The notes: generated by a model not told the origin, from the letters alone. DNA of 64,000 bases from Patiria pectinifera (GCA_029964075.1 CM057149.1:12100465-12164464); one strand, 5' to 3'. Positions 44,301 through 50,789 are shown, counted from the first letter of the stretch. Numbers and translations: made by a program.

Positions 44301-45728
44301 TATGAGAAGACCCTTTTATTCAAAACGTTGCCATGTCGACTGAGTTTAGACCGTAATTTTCTAGAATGCTGTACTTTATTTTTGCAACTTGATACCATAA
44401 CGCTACGATGCCTATATTTTTTTGTCTTAAAGTGAAAAACGTTGTGTGGATCAGTACAAAAACACAGAACATTTTAACTGCATTGTACGGACACCTTTAT
44501 GAGGTCCACACAGCGACTGCACTGCTAACACAAGTCTGAGATAAACTGGAAGTTGTTTTTTTTATTTCCGCAAATCCACCTTTTCTGCATACTCTCGATG
44601 CCTAATTGAAAACCCACTTGATTGTGTTGTTACCGATACAATACATTTGTGTTTCCGTTGACTGTGCAAGAGAAGATACAACTGTCGCGTAAATCGTGAT
44701 ACTGAAGCAGATCAGTAAATAAACGAATTTAATGAGTTTTTCGGCCAATTTCTTAACATGTTCATTCACTTCTGAAATTCGGTCATTCATTTTCGTCTGA
44801 ATTTGAGAATCGCTCTGAACACGCGTTTTCATTTTCGCTACCAGAGCATTCGATTTCCTTTCAGTTCAATCAGTTATTTACTTCATTTATTGTTTTATTT
44901 ATTATCGGGCAAACAAGATATAATTATAGGTTTTCCCGGCCAATTTCCTGAAATGTTCATTTCCTGAAATCGGTCATTCATCACGTCTTTAATCCCATTT
45001 CAATTCATTGTCCGTGCATTCGGTTTTGAGAAACAGACGGCCAATTACGTTACCTGTACATTCATTTATACGCAAGCATACCTTTTCTAATTGAATTCAG
45101 GTACAGCTAATTTGATTTACGGTTGGAAAACCCTTATTGTATCTGGTGCTGATGGCATGTGATTAAAAGTGAAATAGAATGGTGAATGATTGAAATCGCC
45201 CTCTAAAAGCGAAAAAGAAGTCTTGTAAGCGAATCTGAATGGACATAAACGAAAGATGCTGCTCAATCGCTAAATTGATTGAACTGAAATGGAATCGAAT
45301 GCTCTGGTAGCGAAGATGAAACGCGTGTTCAGAGCGATTCTCAAACTCAGACGAAAACGAATGACCGATTTTCAGAAGTGAATGAACATTTTAGGAAATT
45401 GGCCGGGAAAACCTGTAATATAATGAATTGTTTATATTCAAAATTACGAAAGGGACCAAATGCGACTTTAAAAATGGTCGCAAATTATGTCTCATGTCAA
45501 AGAAGAAGCACAACCCCTGTTGTCGAACATTCAGAAACAATCTTCATGGTAACATTTTAGATTCGTTGACGTTGGAATCACACGTCCAATTGAAAGACCC
45601 GTCTAGGTATTTCACAGTGTCCTGTGTTGTTCTTTTTCCTGAGCGTTTGTCCTCCAACCAGATACATCGTGTACGACGTGGCACAGATCCGCATGAAGTA
45701 TCTTATCAAAATGCATTTCTGCGCCTAA
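14241..45728 (+). CDS. PARP1: Poly(ADP-ribose) polymerase 1, complete 23-exon gene
   Basis: Nuclear enzyme that binds DNA breaks and attaches ADP-ribose chains from NAD+ to itself, histones and other proteins. The 23 exons listed below sum to 3063 nt, that is 1020 residues plus stop, with every junction in phase. Human PARP1 has 1014 residues. Domain order: zinc finger 1 (C24, C27, H56, C59), zinc finger 2 (C126, C129, H160, C163), Zn3/PADR1 (C287, C290, C304, C314), BRCT (about 380-481), linker, WGR (motif at 602-604), helical regulatory domain (about 663-800) and ADP-ribosyltransferase domain with H873, Y907 and E999 of the H-Y-E triad. These three each lie 11 residues after their human counterparts. 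The linker between Zn2 and Zn3 is short and weakly basic, and lacks the DEVD caspase site of vertebrates. An AATAAA pair at 46820 and 46831 could end the transcript. Family assignment is certain; exon 11 is the least supported piece. Confidence 0.97.
14581..14744. mobile_element. G-rich miniature element, GGCGT family, in PARP1 intron 1
   Basis: Ends GGCGTAGCC (14581-14589) and AGCTACGCC (14736-14744) are inverted. It has an internal GTGTGTGTGTG run followed by a G-tract and CTTGAAGTTACAATGGAGGGG. The reverse strand near 50350-50497 matches this internal sequence, so both are the same subfamily. Confidence 0.7.
15070..15275. repeat. Dispersed repeat family D2, copy 1
   Basis: Non-coding repeat with GTAAATCGAGGACACACA, CATCGATGAATTGAGGACAG and AACAATAGAAAATCCTCGAT. 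A close copy lies at 35270-35480. Located in PARP1 intron 1. Confidence 0.65.
15494..15587 (+). CDS. PARP1: PARP1 exon 2
   Basis: Acceptor TTTTCAG, donor ATAG|GTAAGA; 94 nt, phase 0 to 1, residues 44-75. Second half of zinc finger 1: WYHFRCFW gives H56 and C59. Confidence 0.94.
16866..17044 (+). CDS. PARP1: PARP1 exon 3
   Basis: Acceptor AAATGTAG, donor GCG|GTAAGT; 179 nt, phase 1 to 0, residues 75-134. Ends zinc finger 1 ([14 protein letters not shown]) and begins zinc finger 2 (C126, C129). Confidence 0.93.
18176..18375 (+). CDS. PARP1: PARP1 exon 4
   Basis: Acceptor GCATTCTAG, donor CGAA|GTAAGT; 200 nt, phase 0 to 2, residues 135-201. Completes zinc finger 2 with CYHVPCF (H160, C163). 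Confidence 0.92.
19478..19565 (+). CDS. PARP1: PARP1 exon 5
   Basis: Acceptor AATGACAG, donor AAG|GTGGGT; 88 nt, phase 2 to 0, residues 201-230. Short acidic linker ([19 protein letters not shown]) where human PARP1 has its nuclear localisation signal and DEVD cleavage site. Confidence 0.85.
19922..20202. mobile_element. G-rich miniature element, GGCGT family, in PARP1 intron 5
   Basis: Starts CATTGGCGTCGCAAG and has two possible right ends, GGACGCCCATG at 20072-20082 and CGACGCCCATG at 20192-20202. The interior has the AGAGGGGG tract of the family. Either a composite of two elements or one nested in another. Confidence 0.65.
20449..20568 (+). CDS. PARP1: PARP1 exon 6
   Basis: Acceptor TGTTTTCAG, donor GCG|GTAGGG; 120 nt, phase 0, residues 231-270. 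Helical first part of Zn3/PADR1 ([13 protein letters not shown] ... VPFAESA). Confidence 0.93.
20790..20975. repeat. Dispersed repeat, family D2-related, copy 2
   Basis: Contains TCCGTGGACGAAAAATACCG, TCTTCCTAAAAAGTTAGAGT and GAGGGACAATAGGACGTCC. The reverse complement of the same block lies at 52903-53085. Intron 6 of PARP1. Confidence 0.65.
20985..21275 (+). repeat. Dispersed repeat family D1, copy 2, with nested palindrome
   Basis: Matches the D1 copies through ATATATGGATTTTCCTCAAA, GAGTTTTAGAAAAGGGATAT and GTACACGAGAACAAAGGA. At its left end (about 20988-21070) GGGGTACC/GGTACCCC words occur four times as inverted pairs and could form hairpins. Confidence 0.65.
21523..21719 (+). CDS. PARP1: PARP1 exon 7
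   Basis: Acceptor GTTTCAAAG, donor TTTG|GTAAGA; 197 nt, phase 0 to 2, residues 271-336. Zinc-binding part of Zn3: C287, C290, C304 and C314 around SAWTKC. Confidence 0.96.
22402..22720 (-). repeat. Dispersed repeat family D1, copy 3
   Basis: Same orientation and landmarks as the copy at 6091-6420: TTTGTATCCTTGTGG, TTTCTTTGTTCTCATG, AATTTCCTGGGGTGAAATTT and GTGGAGACGTATTCACC. Intron 7 of PARP1. Confidence 0.65.
23131..23229 (+). CDS. PARP1: PARP1 exon 8
   Basis: Acceptor GATATCAAG, donor CAAG|GTGATG; 99 nt, phase 2 to 2, residues 336-369. End of Zn3 ([18 protein letters not shown]) and start of the linker to BRCT. Confidence 0.9.
23937..24124 (+). CDS. PARP1: PARP1 exon 9
   Basis: Acceptor ATGTTTTAG, donor AAAA|GTGAGT; 188 nt, phase 2 to 1, residues 369-432. 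First half of the BRCT domain ([17 protein letters not shown]). Confidence 0.94.
24648..24796 (+). CDS. PARP1: PARP1 exon 10
   Basis: Acceptor TGGTTTCAG, donor AAC|GTAAGT; 149 nt, phase 1 to 0, residues 432-481. Second half of BRCT ([13 protein letters not shown] ... IAPWG). Confidence 0.94.
24960..25095 (-). repeat. tRNA-derived SINE-like repeat
   Basis: On the minus strand: GACCGGGTTCGAAACCCG (a good tRNA B box), then a body ending in TCCCACCTCAAAAACTG. The A box is not convincing, so only the B-box half is claimed. A relative lies at 3185-3290. PARP1 intron 10. Confidence 0.55.
26680..27225. repeat. CCATGG minisatellite, 31-bp unit
   Basis: Tandem array in PARP1 intron 10. The core unit is TCCATAAAATCC joined to CCATGGTGTTCCCATGGTG, exactly 31 bp apart where measured (26828 to 26859). 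It is most regular from 26800 to 27060. The right end shifts to shorter CCCATGGGAAT-type units (27160-27220). Each unit carries two CCATGG palindromes. Because 31 is not a multiple of 3, all three frames read through the same peptide pattern, which produces spurious open frames on the minus strand. Confidence 0.95.
27593..27698 (+). CDS. PARP1: PARP1 exon 11 (linker exon, least certain)
   Basis: Acceptor GTGTTTACAG, donor AAAG|GTATTT; 106 nt, phase 0 to 1, residues 482-517. It reads [14 protein letters not shown]... and is the only exon placed by phase and splice sites rather than by clear similarity. It bridges exon 10 and exon 12 exactly and fits the variable linker before WGR. Confidence 0.65.
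27730..28670. other. PARP1 intron 11, part without recognisable features
   Basis: AT-rich sequence with no element ends, tandem arrays or convincing open frames that I could see. Confidence 0.5.
28744..29118. mobile_element. piggyBac-type miniature element with TTAA target duplication
   Basis: TTAA (28740-28743) precedes CCCTAAAGGGGC, and GCCCCTTTAGGG precedes TTAA (29119-29122). The 12-bp inverted ends start with CCC next to TTAA, the hallmark of piggyBac superfamily elements. The interior of about 375 bp has GGCGGAATCC G/C tracts near both ends and no transposase. It inserts 84 bp upstream of PARP1 exon 12. Confidence 0.85.
29207..29311 (+). CDS. PARP1: PARP1 exon 12
   Basis: Acceptor TACAAACAG, donor ACTG|GTTAGT; 105 nt, phase 1 to 1, residues 517-552. 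Encodes [14 protein letters not shown] and [12 protein letters not shown], matching the KGGAAVDPDSG region ahead of WGR. Confidence 0.88.
29320..30790. other. PARP1 intron 12, mostly featureless
   Basis: AT-rich. One small hairpin near 30352-30412 (AGACCGGTTGGA ... TCCAACCGGTCT). One GC-rich stretch near 30490-30525 (GGAGATTGGCGCGCGCGTCG) is similar to 6935-6962, suggesting a shared low-copy repeat. No genes seen. Confidence 0.5.
30809..30935 (+). CDS. PARP1: PARP1 exon 13
   Basis: Acceptor GCTCTACAG, donor TTGG|GTGAAT; 127 nt, phase 1 to 2, residues 552-594. Start of WGR domain ([20 protein letters not shown], then [11 protein letters not shown]). Confidence 0.95.
31893..31945. repeat. G-run/C-run short inverted sequence
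   Basis: TTGGGGGGGGGGGGCAAATGCCCCCGCCACTGG looks like the right end of a G-rich miniature element of the GGCG type seen elsewhere. The matching left end was not found. Confidence 0.3.
32277..32481 (+). CDS. PARP1: PARP1 exon 14
   Basis: Acceptor TTTGTCAG, donor GCT|GTATGT; 205 nt, phase 2 to 0, residues 594-662. WGR motif itself ([12 protein letters not shown]602-G603-R604) and [13 protein letters not shown]. Confidence 0.97.
32712..32995 (+). repeat. Dispersed repeat family D1, copy 4
   Basis: Landmarks GTGGAGACGTGTGTACAAT, TATATGGATTTCACTCAAAA, GAGTTTTAGAAAAGGGGTAT, GAACAAAGGAATGTCTCCAC. It ends 80 bp before PARP1 exon 15. Confidence 0.7.
33078..33188 (+). CDS. PARP1: PARP1 exon 15
   Basis: Acceptor TTTTTCCAG, donor AAG|GTAAGA; 111 nt, phase 0, residues 663-699. 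Start of the helical regulatory domain ([15 protein letters not shown]). Confidence 0.95.
34553..34924. mobile_element. Foldback/hairpin element in PARP1 intron 15
   Basis: Long inverted arms of about 130 bp: 34553-34690 pairs with 34780-34924. Best matched blocks are CACAACCACCGTTTAAAAG and TTCTGTCCACGGATC against GATCCGTGGACAGAA and CTTAAAACGGTGGTTGTG. Just upstream is a (TCAAT)n tract at 34294-34313. Non-coding; probably a MITE. Confidence 0.75.
35099..35690. repeat. Dispersed repeat family D2, tandem cluster
   Basis: Two copies of a block beginning GGGACGTTGAACA and GAGGACAATAGGGTCC (35105 and 35502) surround a block like that at 15070-15275 (GTAAAAATCGAGCACACACA ... CAATAGAAAA). PARP1 intron 15. 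Confidence 0.65.
35690..36005 (+). repeat. Dispersed repeat family D3, copy 1
   Basis: Shares AAAAGAGGTCC, CTGGAAAACAG.TT.AGAGGCAT, AGGTTTATC.GTCGCAAAATGA and AAGGAATGTCCAC-type landmarks with 59745-60032. Non-coding. Confidence 0.6.
36382..36459 (+). CDS. Possible alternative terminal exon of PARP1
   Basis: After a good acceptor (TTCTTTTACAG) there is a phase-0 frame [20 protein letters not shown] followed by VVAP and TGA. It could splice from exon 15 and give a protein ending after the first part of the regulatory domain. There is no family match, so it may equally be chance. Confidence 0.2.
36533..36616 (+). CDS. PARP1: PARP1 exon 16
   Basis: Acceptor TCTCGCTAG, donor ACG|GTGAGC; 84 nt, phase 0, residues 700-727. 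[18 protein letters not shown], a highly conserved regulatory-domain helix. Confidence 0.97.
37354..37479 (+). CDS. PARP1: PARP1 exon 17
   Basis: Acceptor ATCTTTGTAG, donor CAG|GTGGAT; 126 nt, phase 0, residues 728-769. Contains [13 protein letters not shown]. Confidence 0.96.
37600..37722 (+). repeat. SINE/LINE 3'-tail-like repeat
   Basis: Ends GATAGCGCCTTGAGCACC ... GTGCGCTTTGTAAATACGC followed by ATTATTATTATT, the tail type shared by many marine-animal SINEs and L2-like LINEs. The head is not recognisable. Confidence 0.5.
38936..39067 (+). CDS. PARP1: PARP1 exon 18
   Basis: Acceptor TCTTTGAAG, donor CAG|GTACAC; 132 nt, phase 0, residues 770-813. [16 protein letters not shown], then [10 protein letters not shown]. 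Confidence 0.96.
39691..40172. mobile_element. GCTCGTACCCCC TIR element, copy 1
   Basis: Ends GCTCGTACCCCCTGCC with CAGCAAACAGG, and CCTGTTTGCAGGGCGG with GGGTACGAGC, are inverted repeats of about 28 bp. The interior includes TTAAACGGCCGTTAAGACTGA and GTCCGCAATGAAAAAGAAA, shared with the copy at 61931-63105. It lies 250 bp before PARP1 exon 19. Non-coding MITE. Confidence 0.85.
40421..40519 (+). CDS. PARP1: PARP1 exon 19
   Basis: Acceptor GCTTATGTAG, donor GAG|GTAAGA; 99 nt, phase 0, residues 814-846. Start of the transferase domain ([19 protein letters not shown]). Confidence 0.95.
40923..41075 (+). CDS. PARP1: PARP1 exon 20
   Basis: Acceptor TCGTGCGAG, donor AAG|GTTTGT; 153 nt, phase 0, residues 847-897. 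[10 protein letters not shown] with NAD-binding H873, and [15 protein letters not shown]. Confidence 0.98.
41520..42090 (-). pseudogene. Retroelement gag (capsid-like) remnant
   Basis: Minus strand in PARP1 intron 20. Reads [19 protein letters not shown] then FSARLR, a stop or frameshift near 41950, and then [20 protein letters not shown] with [20 protein letters not shown]. This pattern (QxxxESVxxFxARL followed by IRDxLIxGLxDxEI and VEAKEAGKRS) is typical of Ty3/gypsy-like gag proteins in marine animals. No zinc knuckle remains and the frame is broken, so it is inactive. Confidence 0.75.
42130..43130. other. PARP1 intron 20, part without recognisable features
   Basis: AT-rich sequence; no open frame, element end or tandem repeat that I can support. 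Confidence 0.5.
43148..43334 (+). CDS. PARP1: PARP1 exon 21
   Basis: Acceptor GACCATCAG, donor AAGG|GTAATC; 187 nt, phase 0 to 1, residues 898-960. [20 protein letters not shown] with catalytic-site Y907 and Y918. Confidence 0.98.
43400..43620 (+). repeat. SINE-like repeat
   Basis: Carries GTGGTCTTGGGCAAGACACT followed by TCCCC, a stretch common in tRNA-derived SINE bodies ('CCTTGGGCAAGGCACTT' type). Head and tail are not resolved. PARP1 intron 21. Confidence 0.45.
44051..44168 (+). CDS. PARP1: PARP1 exon 22
   Basis: Acceptor TTTACATCAG, donor ATGA|GTATCC; 118 nt, phase 1 to 2, residues 960-999. Ends at SLQYNE; the codon for catalytic E999 is split GA|A by the next intron. Confidence 0.94.
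44734..45413. mobile_element. Foldback element in PARP1 intron 22
   Basis: Left arm 44734-44874 and right arm 45274-45413 are about 140-bp inverted repeats. They share TTCATTCACTTCTGAAATTC, TTTGAGAATCGCTCTGAACA, CGCTACCAGAGCATTCGATT and a terminal GGCCAATTTC block. A third partial copy of the terminal block (GGTTTTCCCGGCCAATTTCC) lies in the middle at about 44931. Non-coding. Confidence 0.8.
45662..45728 (+). CDS. PARP1: PARP1 exon 23 (last)
   Basis: Acceptor TCCAACCAG; phase 2 in; [20 protein letters not shown] then Ala and TAA at 45726-45728. The C-terminus is about five residues shorter than human. Confidence 0.95.
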
Positions 45729-45741
45729 TATGTTGAATCGA

Positions 45742-45939
45742 GGGGCGGATCCAGGATTGTTTGCAGGGGAGGGGGTTTCATCAGCAAAAAAAAAATGCTG
45801 AAATGTACACAGGTTTTTTTCCCTCCCGACACTTCGCCTCCGTAAAATCAATAGGGGGGAGTCGTACCATACTTTCAGTGGAGGCGCTGTTCAAATCCGA
45901 CCCTTTTTTGCCCCCCCCCCCCCACTCAGGATCCGCGCC
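45742..45939. mobile_element. G-rich miniature element, GGCGGATCC family, copy 2
   Basis: Left end GGGGCGGATCCAGGATTG and right end CAGGATCCGCGCC are inverted; G-tract inside the left end and C-tract inside the right. It begins only 13 bp after the PARP1 stop codon, so it lies in the 3' UTR. Confidence 0.7.
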
Positions 45940-46819
45940 GGGAATGGCGCCCTCCTCATTGCTTCCAGATGCTCTTGGTATTCTGTTTATGTTATACTCA
46001 CCGGCCCTTTGTTCTACATTGGTTTCAGCCGAGTCGCATGCATTAGGTATGTAAGTTTTTTTTAAATAATAAACACTACATTTTTTTGTTGGCCCGTATC
46101 GTAAAGTGAGAGGACTACCTATGTTTGGTTTTAAGGATAGCATTTTATTTGTCAATTCAAAAGACGCATTTGTTTTCCCCGGTATGGACCTTCCTGTTAA
46201 TAATTGTTTGAAATGATTTTTTGTTACGTTTCAGGATCACATCGTTCCGGTTTAAGAATTGATCGAACTCACACAGCCTCTTGCAAATTGATTTTGCAAA
46301 GCCTTGTTTTGAATAATTCATTAACTCAGTGTTGTGAATTATATCGACTTATCTTGGAAATGAGCTGCCCGCAGAAAATGGCACCAATAATGAGATTTTC
46401 GCTTCTTTCTTTCATGACCAAAGAAAGGTATTTAATTGTCAAAAAACAACATATTACGTGTACATAAGTGAGGAAAACGAAATACTGAATAAGATCTTAA
46501 GATAACTGTATCCGTTGCCCGATTTTCTTTAACGGTTGTCAGAAATTTTAGATCTGCCAATATTGTCCAGTTTTATTTCTTGTTAACGCTAATTTTGTGT
46601 AACGTCATGAAAAGCAGATACATTTCTGAAATTTTGATTTCGAATATCTTTAAATAATATTCTTTGAATAATTACATGTATACATGCGATTCAGTAACTT
46701 AAATTCAACATTTAACGGTAAGCTAGTTGCGTTGTAAATTTGTATTTTTGCCGAACTTTTTTGGGGTGATTTTGCCCTATCCAATGCCCTTTATCCAAGT
46801 AAAAACAAACAAAAAACCA

Positions 46820-46836
46820 AATAAAATCTAAATAAA
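46820..46836 (+). terminator. Candidate PARP1 polyadenylation signals
   Basis: Two AATAAA hexamers at 46820 and 46831, about 1.1 kb after the stop codon. An AATAAAC near 46066 is an earlier alternative. No transcript evidence, so only candidates. Confidence 0.3.
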
Positions 46837-46869
46837 AGTGTTTTTGTGTGAATCTTTATTGTTTTAATT

Positions 46870-46893
46870 GAGTGGTCGGGCACAACCCGACCA
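46870..46893. repeat. Short perfect hairpin
   Basis: GTGGTCGGG and CCCGACCAC separated by five bases; a strong 9-bp stem. No obvious partner or role. Confidence 0.6.
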
Positions 46894-46989
46894 CTGTTTA
46901 GAATTTTTTCTGATAAATGTTTCTTTTTTTTTCAGACAAGAATTCTCCGCAGGTTTTCTCCTAAATGGTTTACGATATCAACTTAAAAC

Positions 46990-47575
46990 ATTCAATTTGT
47001 ATCGACCCCTCGTCCCGAGTGGTGCATATTACTCTGACGTTATGATGACGTCATTGGGTGTTAAATTTCAAGCGATTTTAGCGGAAAAATGACCAACTTC
47101 TTTCACTTATAACTCTTGAACAAAACGATCAATCATGTTTACACCTTGTAATCAGATAGACCATGAATTGATAAAACATTTTTTTTTTGTAAACTCGCTT
47201 GACCTTTACTTCCGGGTCAATCGGAAGGTCAAAATTAGATGAATTCAAAATGCAGACGTAAGCCCGAAATCTAAAAAAAGCTAAATTTCTTCCGAACTGT
47301 TTACCGGATGATCATAAAACCTAGCGTGAACTTGTACCATGAGACGAAGGTGTTATAAATTTTGTGACGTAATCATGACGTCATCATGTATCAAATTACA
47401 AGCAATTTAAGGGCACATTTTGACAAAATAGTTTGAGCTCTATCTCTTGAACCAAATTATTGGTATCGAGTTCGTTTTTTCGTGAGGCTGTAGACGGTAC
47501 CTTGAGTAACACTTCTTATTCCCGGGCACAAAACCGCTTGACCTTTACTTCCGGTGTTACCGGAAGTGCAATATA
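46990..47575. repeat. Diverged tandem repeat, about 340-bp unit
   Basis: CGCTTGACCTTTACTTCCGG occurs at 47196 and 47535. In each copy it is preceded by ATGACGTCAT and by 'CTCTTGAAC.AAA' at similar spacing. Two old tandem units. Confidence 0.6.
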
Positions 47576-48769
47576 AATTGATTCTAATTCGAAACGGAAG
47601 CATTTTACTACCGATAAATACATTATGGAAGTGTTAAGTGAGGAATGCCAAACACAAAAAACCCATAATTTTGACGTCATCCTCGAAAGGGCGCCCTCTA
47701 GCAGCACATCAAAAAAGGGTTTAACCAGGGTACGACCTTAACTTTTTAGTTCACTAGCCAGCCGGGCTACTGAAACAGACTCTTAACTAACCCGCGGGCA
47801 TGTTCACTAGCCTACATGTTTTTTGTTTCTTTTTTATTGTCTCATTTTTATAAACAACAATGTGGCAATGTAAAACGTGTATAGGGCCTGAAAATTGACC
47901 CCTGGTTGGGGCCCGGATTACCCAATAGGCACAGTAGGCACTGTGCCTAGGGCCTATGAAAAATTTGGGGGTCTTCGAAAAATTTGGGGGCCTACGAAAA
48001 CTTGGGCGAAGGCCTACGAAAATACCGCAGTGTGCAAATGACGCTGTACATCATGTAAGCATTGGCCCTACGTATACAATGTACTTGTGAAGTCTGTCGT
48101 TCTGAAGCACGGTGCCAACCAAGGGCGTCGATCGGTGGGGAACGGGGGGACTGATGTCTTTCTCCAACGTTTTTCGTCCCTGAATAAAAATACGTAGCCT
48201 ACATTTAATTCTATAGCTCAGAACAGCTGATTTAATGACTCCAACCTCGAAAAAGATGTTTAAATGATGATTTTGTGCTAAAACTTTGGCAGTCGTCAGA
48301 AATTACCTCAGATCGCACCACAGGGCGCCTAGAATCCATTTTTTTTTCAGGGGCCCTTAAGCGGGCCCCGAACCTCGCGTTTTGGCTTCGCACTCGCACA
48401 ATTAGTACAGATCAAGATACACATGTATATGTACTACCCCCACTTTGAGAAGCGAATGACGCCCTCGAGAATTGGCGCCAACAGGCTGTTACAGCTAGGA
48501 CCTTTACCAGTTTGGCCTGGCTTGATTTGTACAGGCCGCCCCCCCCCCCACCCCCCCCCAACAAAAGTGTGTTCTTGATCCGTCCTTGTACCCCCACTCC
48601 CAATAGGCCTAATCTATAGCCACAGATTTATATTATCTGTTTTTTTTTCTTAGACAGGGACATTTTCCGGTTCTTATTACATATTTTCCTAGTGTATCCA
48701 ACTTCAGGCGTTGATTACTCACAACATGGTTGTGGGGGACATTCCTCATTTTATCACATTAGGTAACAA

Positions 48770-49015
48770 ATGTGCCCCCTCGAGATGAAAATAAAACAGC
48801 CCTCAAACGCACATGAAAGCATTATGATCGCGTTTAAAAATGATCTCCTCTCTTATAATGCAAAAGTGTCCCTCAAAAACACAAATACCCCTCGCGCATT
48901 AACAAGACTGTGAACCTTCCCGAGATGGAAAACTATCCCTCGAAAACACAAATGCCCCTCTCGCAATACAAACATTTGTGCCCCTCTCAAAATGGAAAAC
49001 TGGCCTGAAAAGAAA
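48770..49015. repeat. Short degenerate tandem repeat
   Basis: Repeated words of the type CCCCTCTCGAAAACACAAATG at irregular spacing of about 40-60 bp. Weakly conserved. Confidence 0.4.
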
Positions 49016-49074
49016 TAATAGTGCTCCTTACGCTTTTAAAATGTAATGCAAACATTCTTAAAAGTACGGAAGCG

Positions 49075-50789
49075 TAGAAGGGCCAAAAGAAATTAAGAAT
49101 TCTTTTTTCCTATCTCGCCGCGGCGAGTTACTATCTCGCCGCGGCGAGTTACTATCTCGCCGCGGCGAGTTACTATCTCGCCGCGGCGAATCACGATATC
49201 GCGAAATGAATTACTATCTCGCCGCGGCGAGTTACTATCTCGCCGCGGCGAGATAATAACTCGCCGCGGCGAGACAGTAACTCGCCGCGGCGACTTACTG
49301 TTTTGCATCGGCGAACGTCAGGCACGACGAATAGCGATACACTTTGGGTTCTATGGAACGCCAAAGAGGCATTTAATGTCATCATCAAATCGGTGATGCA
49401 CTTTATCGATAGGCAGTGGAGTTTTGCAATCGGTGATTGACTGTCACAATCGGTGATGGATTTTCGCGAGTGGTGATGGATTTATGTAATCTGTGATCAA
49501 CTTCTGGCAAAACTAACAACCTAATCACCCACACAGGGCTGGGTTCTAATTTCTTTAGTTAGTACGTCCGATGAATGAAATTATATATGTAATAATAAAG
49601 TTGTCCTTTCTTTTTTTGTTAAGAATAAATTAAGAAAGAAAACAAAGTTCAATAGGCGGCAACAGGTGATTTATCCACTTTGAATGCCAGATCCATTAGC
49701 GTACGGGATGAGGATGACCCTGCCAACTATTCAACATTATGATTGCATCTCTCAGAGGGCGGGGAAAGTAATTACTGTAATGTACCGTCTTTCGATCGTT
49801 ACGACCGATTTGAATGAAATAGCTCAAATTACCGTTACACAGACATTTGGATGTTCGCGGGTTAACTCTTTAAACATCATTTACTCCCGTTTTGAAGGCC
49901 GTATCTCAGAGATCATGATCCTACTATGTACTAAAAAATCGTTTTGATATGTTCAGTATTTTCATTACAATTTGAAAAATAGGCTTTGAGTTCGTCATTT
50001 TTCAATACTTTCAAGCGTCACGAATATTAATAAGCTCTATCCATATGGAATGCAGTTACAAAGTTTACGACTCCCTCCTTCACGAGTTCTCCACCCCCCA
50101 AAAAATGTTAACCTTTTTGGTTGTTTTCGATTGGTCTATACCAAGACCCACGGGAAGTCACGCAGAGTCACGCTAATTAATATGCTAATAACGCGCACGT
50201 CATATTTACGTCAACGTTGCGGCAAAACCGGCCATGGTATAGCGTTCCGGTTGACCGTGTGTTTTAGTTAGTTATCCCGCGAGCGCGAGTGGAACACGGA
50301 TTAATGTAGAGCATCTATAGTGGCCCGGCCGAGTGGTATGTGGGACACTAGACTAGGGCGGGTATTGGGCGGATATCCGGTGAAGGAACCCTGTCTCACG
50401 GCCTTTCAGCTCGGATGAAATTTTGGGTCGCCCCTCCATTGTAACCTCAAGCCCCCCCCCCCTCCCCCCCACGTCCCCTAGGATGAAAACCCTGGCTACG
50501 CCGATGCCTCTTTGGCGTTCCATAGGACCCGGAGGGATCGCAATTGTTGTGCCCGACGCTCACCGATACAAAATAGTAATTTGCCGCGGCGACATAATAA
50601 CTCGCCGCGGCGAGATAGTAACTCGCCGCGGCGAGATACTAACTCGCCGCGGCGAGATAGTAACTCGCCGCGGCGAGATACTAACTCGCCGCGGCGAGAT
50701 AGTAACTCGCCGCGGCGAGATAGTAACTCGCCGCGGCGAGATAGGAAAAAAAAATTCTTAATTTCTTTTGGCCCTTCTACGCTTCCGTA
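49075..50789. mobile_element. Foldback element with minisatellite-filled inverted arms
   Basis: Left arm 49075-49372 and right arm 50504-50789 are inverted copies. From the outside in, each has TACGGAAGCGTAGAAGGGCC, an AAGAAATTAAGAATT stretch, then an array of a 21-bp unit centred on CGCCGCGGCG (about 8 units per arm), then a unique block ending GGAACGCCAAAGAGGCAT. The arrays read RRGEIVT or SPRRDSN in open frames, but this follows from the unit length (7 codons) and is not evidence of a gene. The 1.1-kb centre has no transposase. Architecture resembles FB-type foldback transposons. A lone arm is at 3276-3431. Confidence 0.85.
50350..50497 (-). mobile_element. G-rich miniature element, GGCGT family, partial copy
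   Basis: On the minus strand it reads GGCGTAGCCAGGGTTTTCAT, a G-tract, then CTTGAGGTTACAATGGAGGGG, matching the element at 14581-14744. Its left edge is unclear. It sits just inside the right arm of the foldback element. Confidence 0.6.

Noticed and set aside
45781..46155. 124-codon minus-strand open frame after PARP1
   Set aside because: Overlaps the GGCGGATCC miniature element and the PARP1 3' region; composition reflects G/C runs.
49113..49300. Regularly spaced palindromes resembling a CRISPR array
   Set aside because: The units are directly adjacent with no unique spacers, and the host is an animal genome.
49093..49388. Open frames reading RRGEIVT or SPRRDSN repeats (also 50423-50790)
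   Set aside because: They follow from a 21-bp tandem unit that is open in several frames on both strands; no start context or non-repeat domain.
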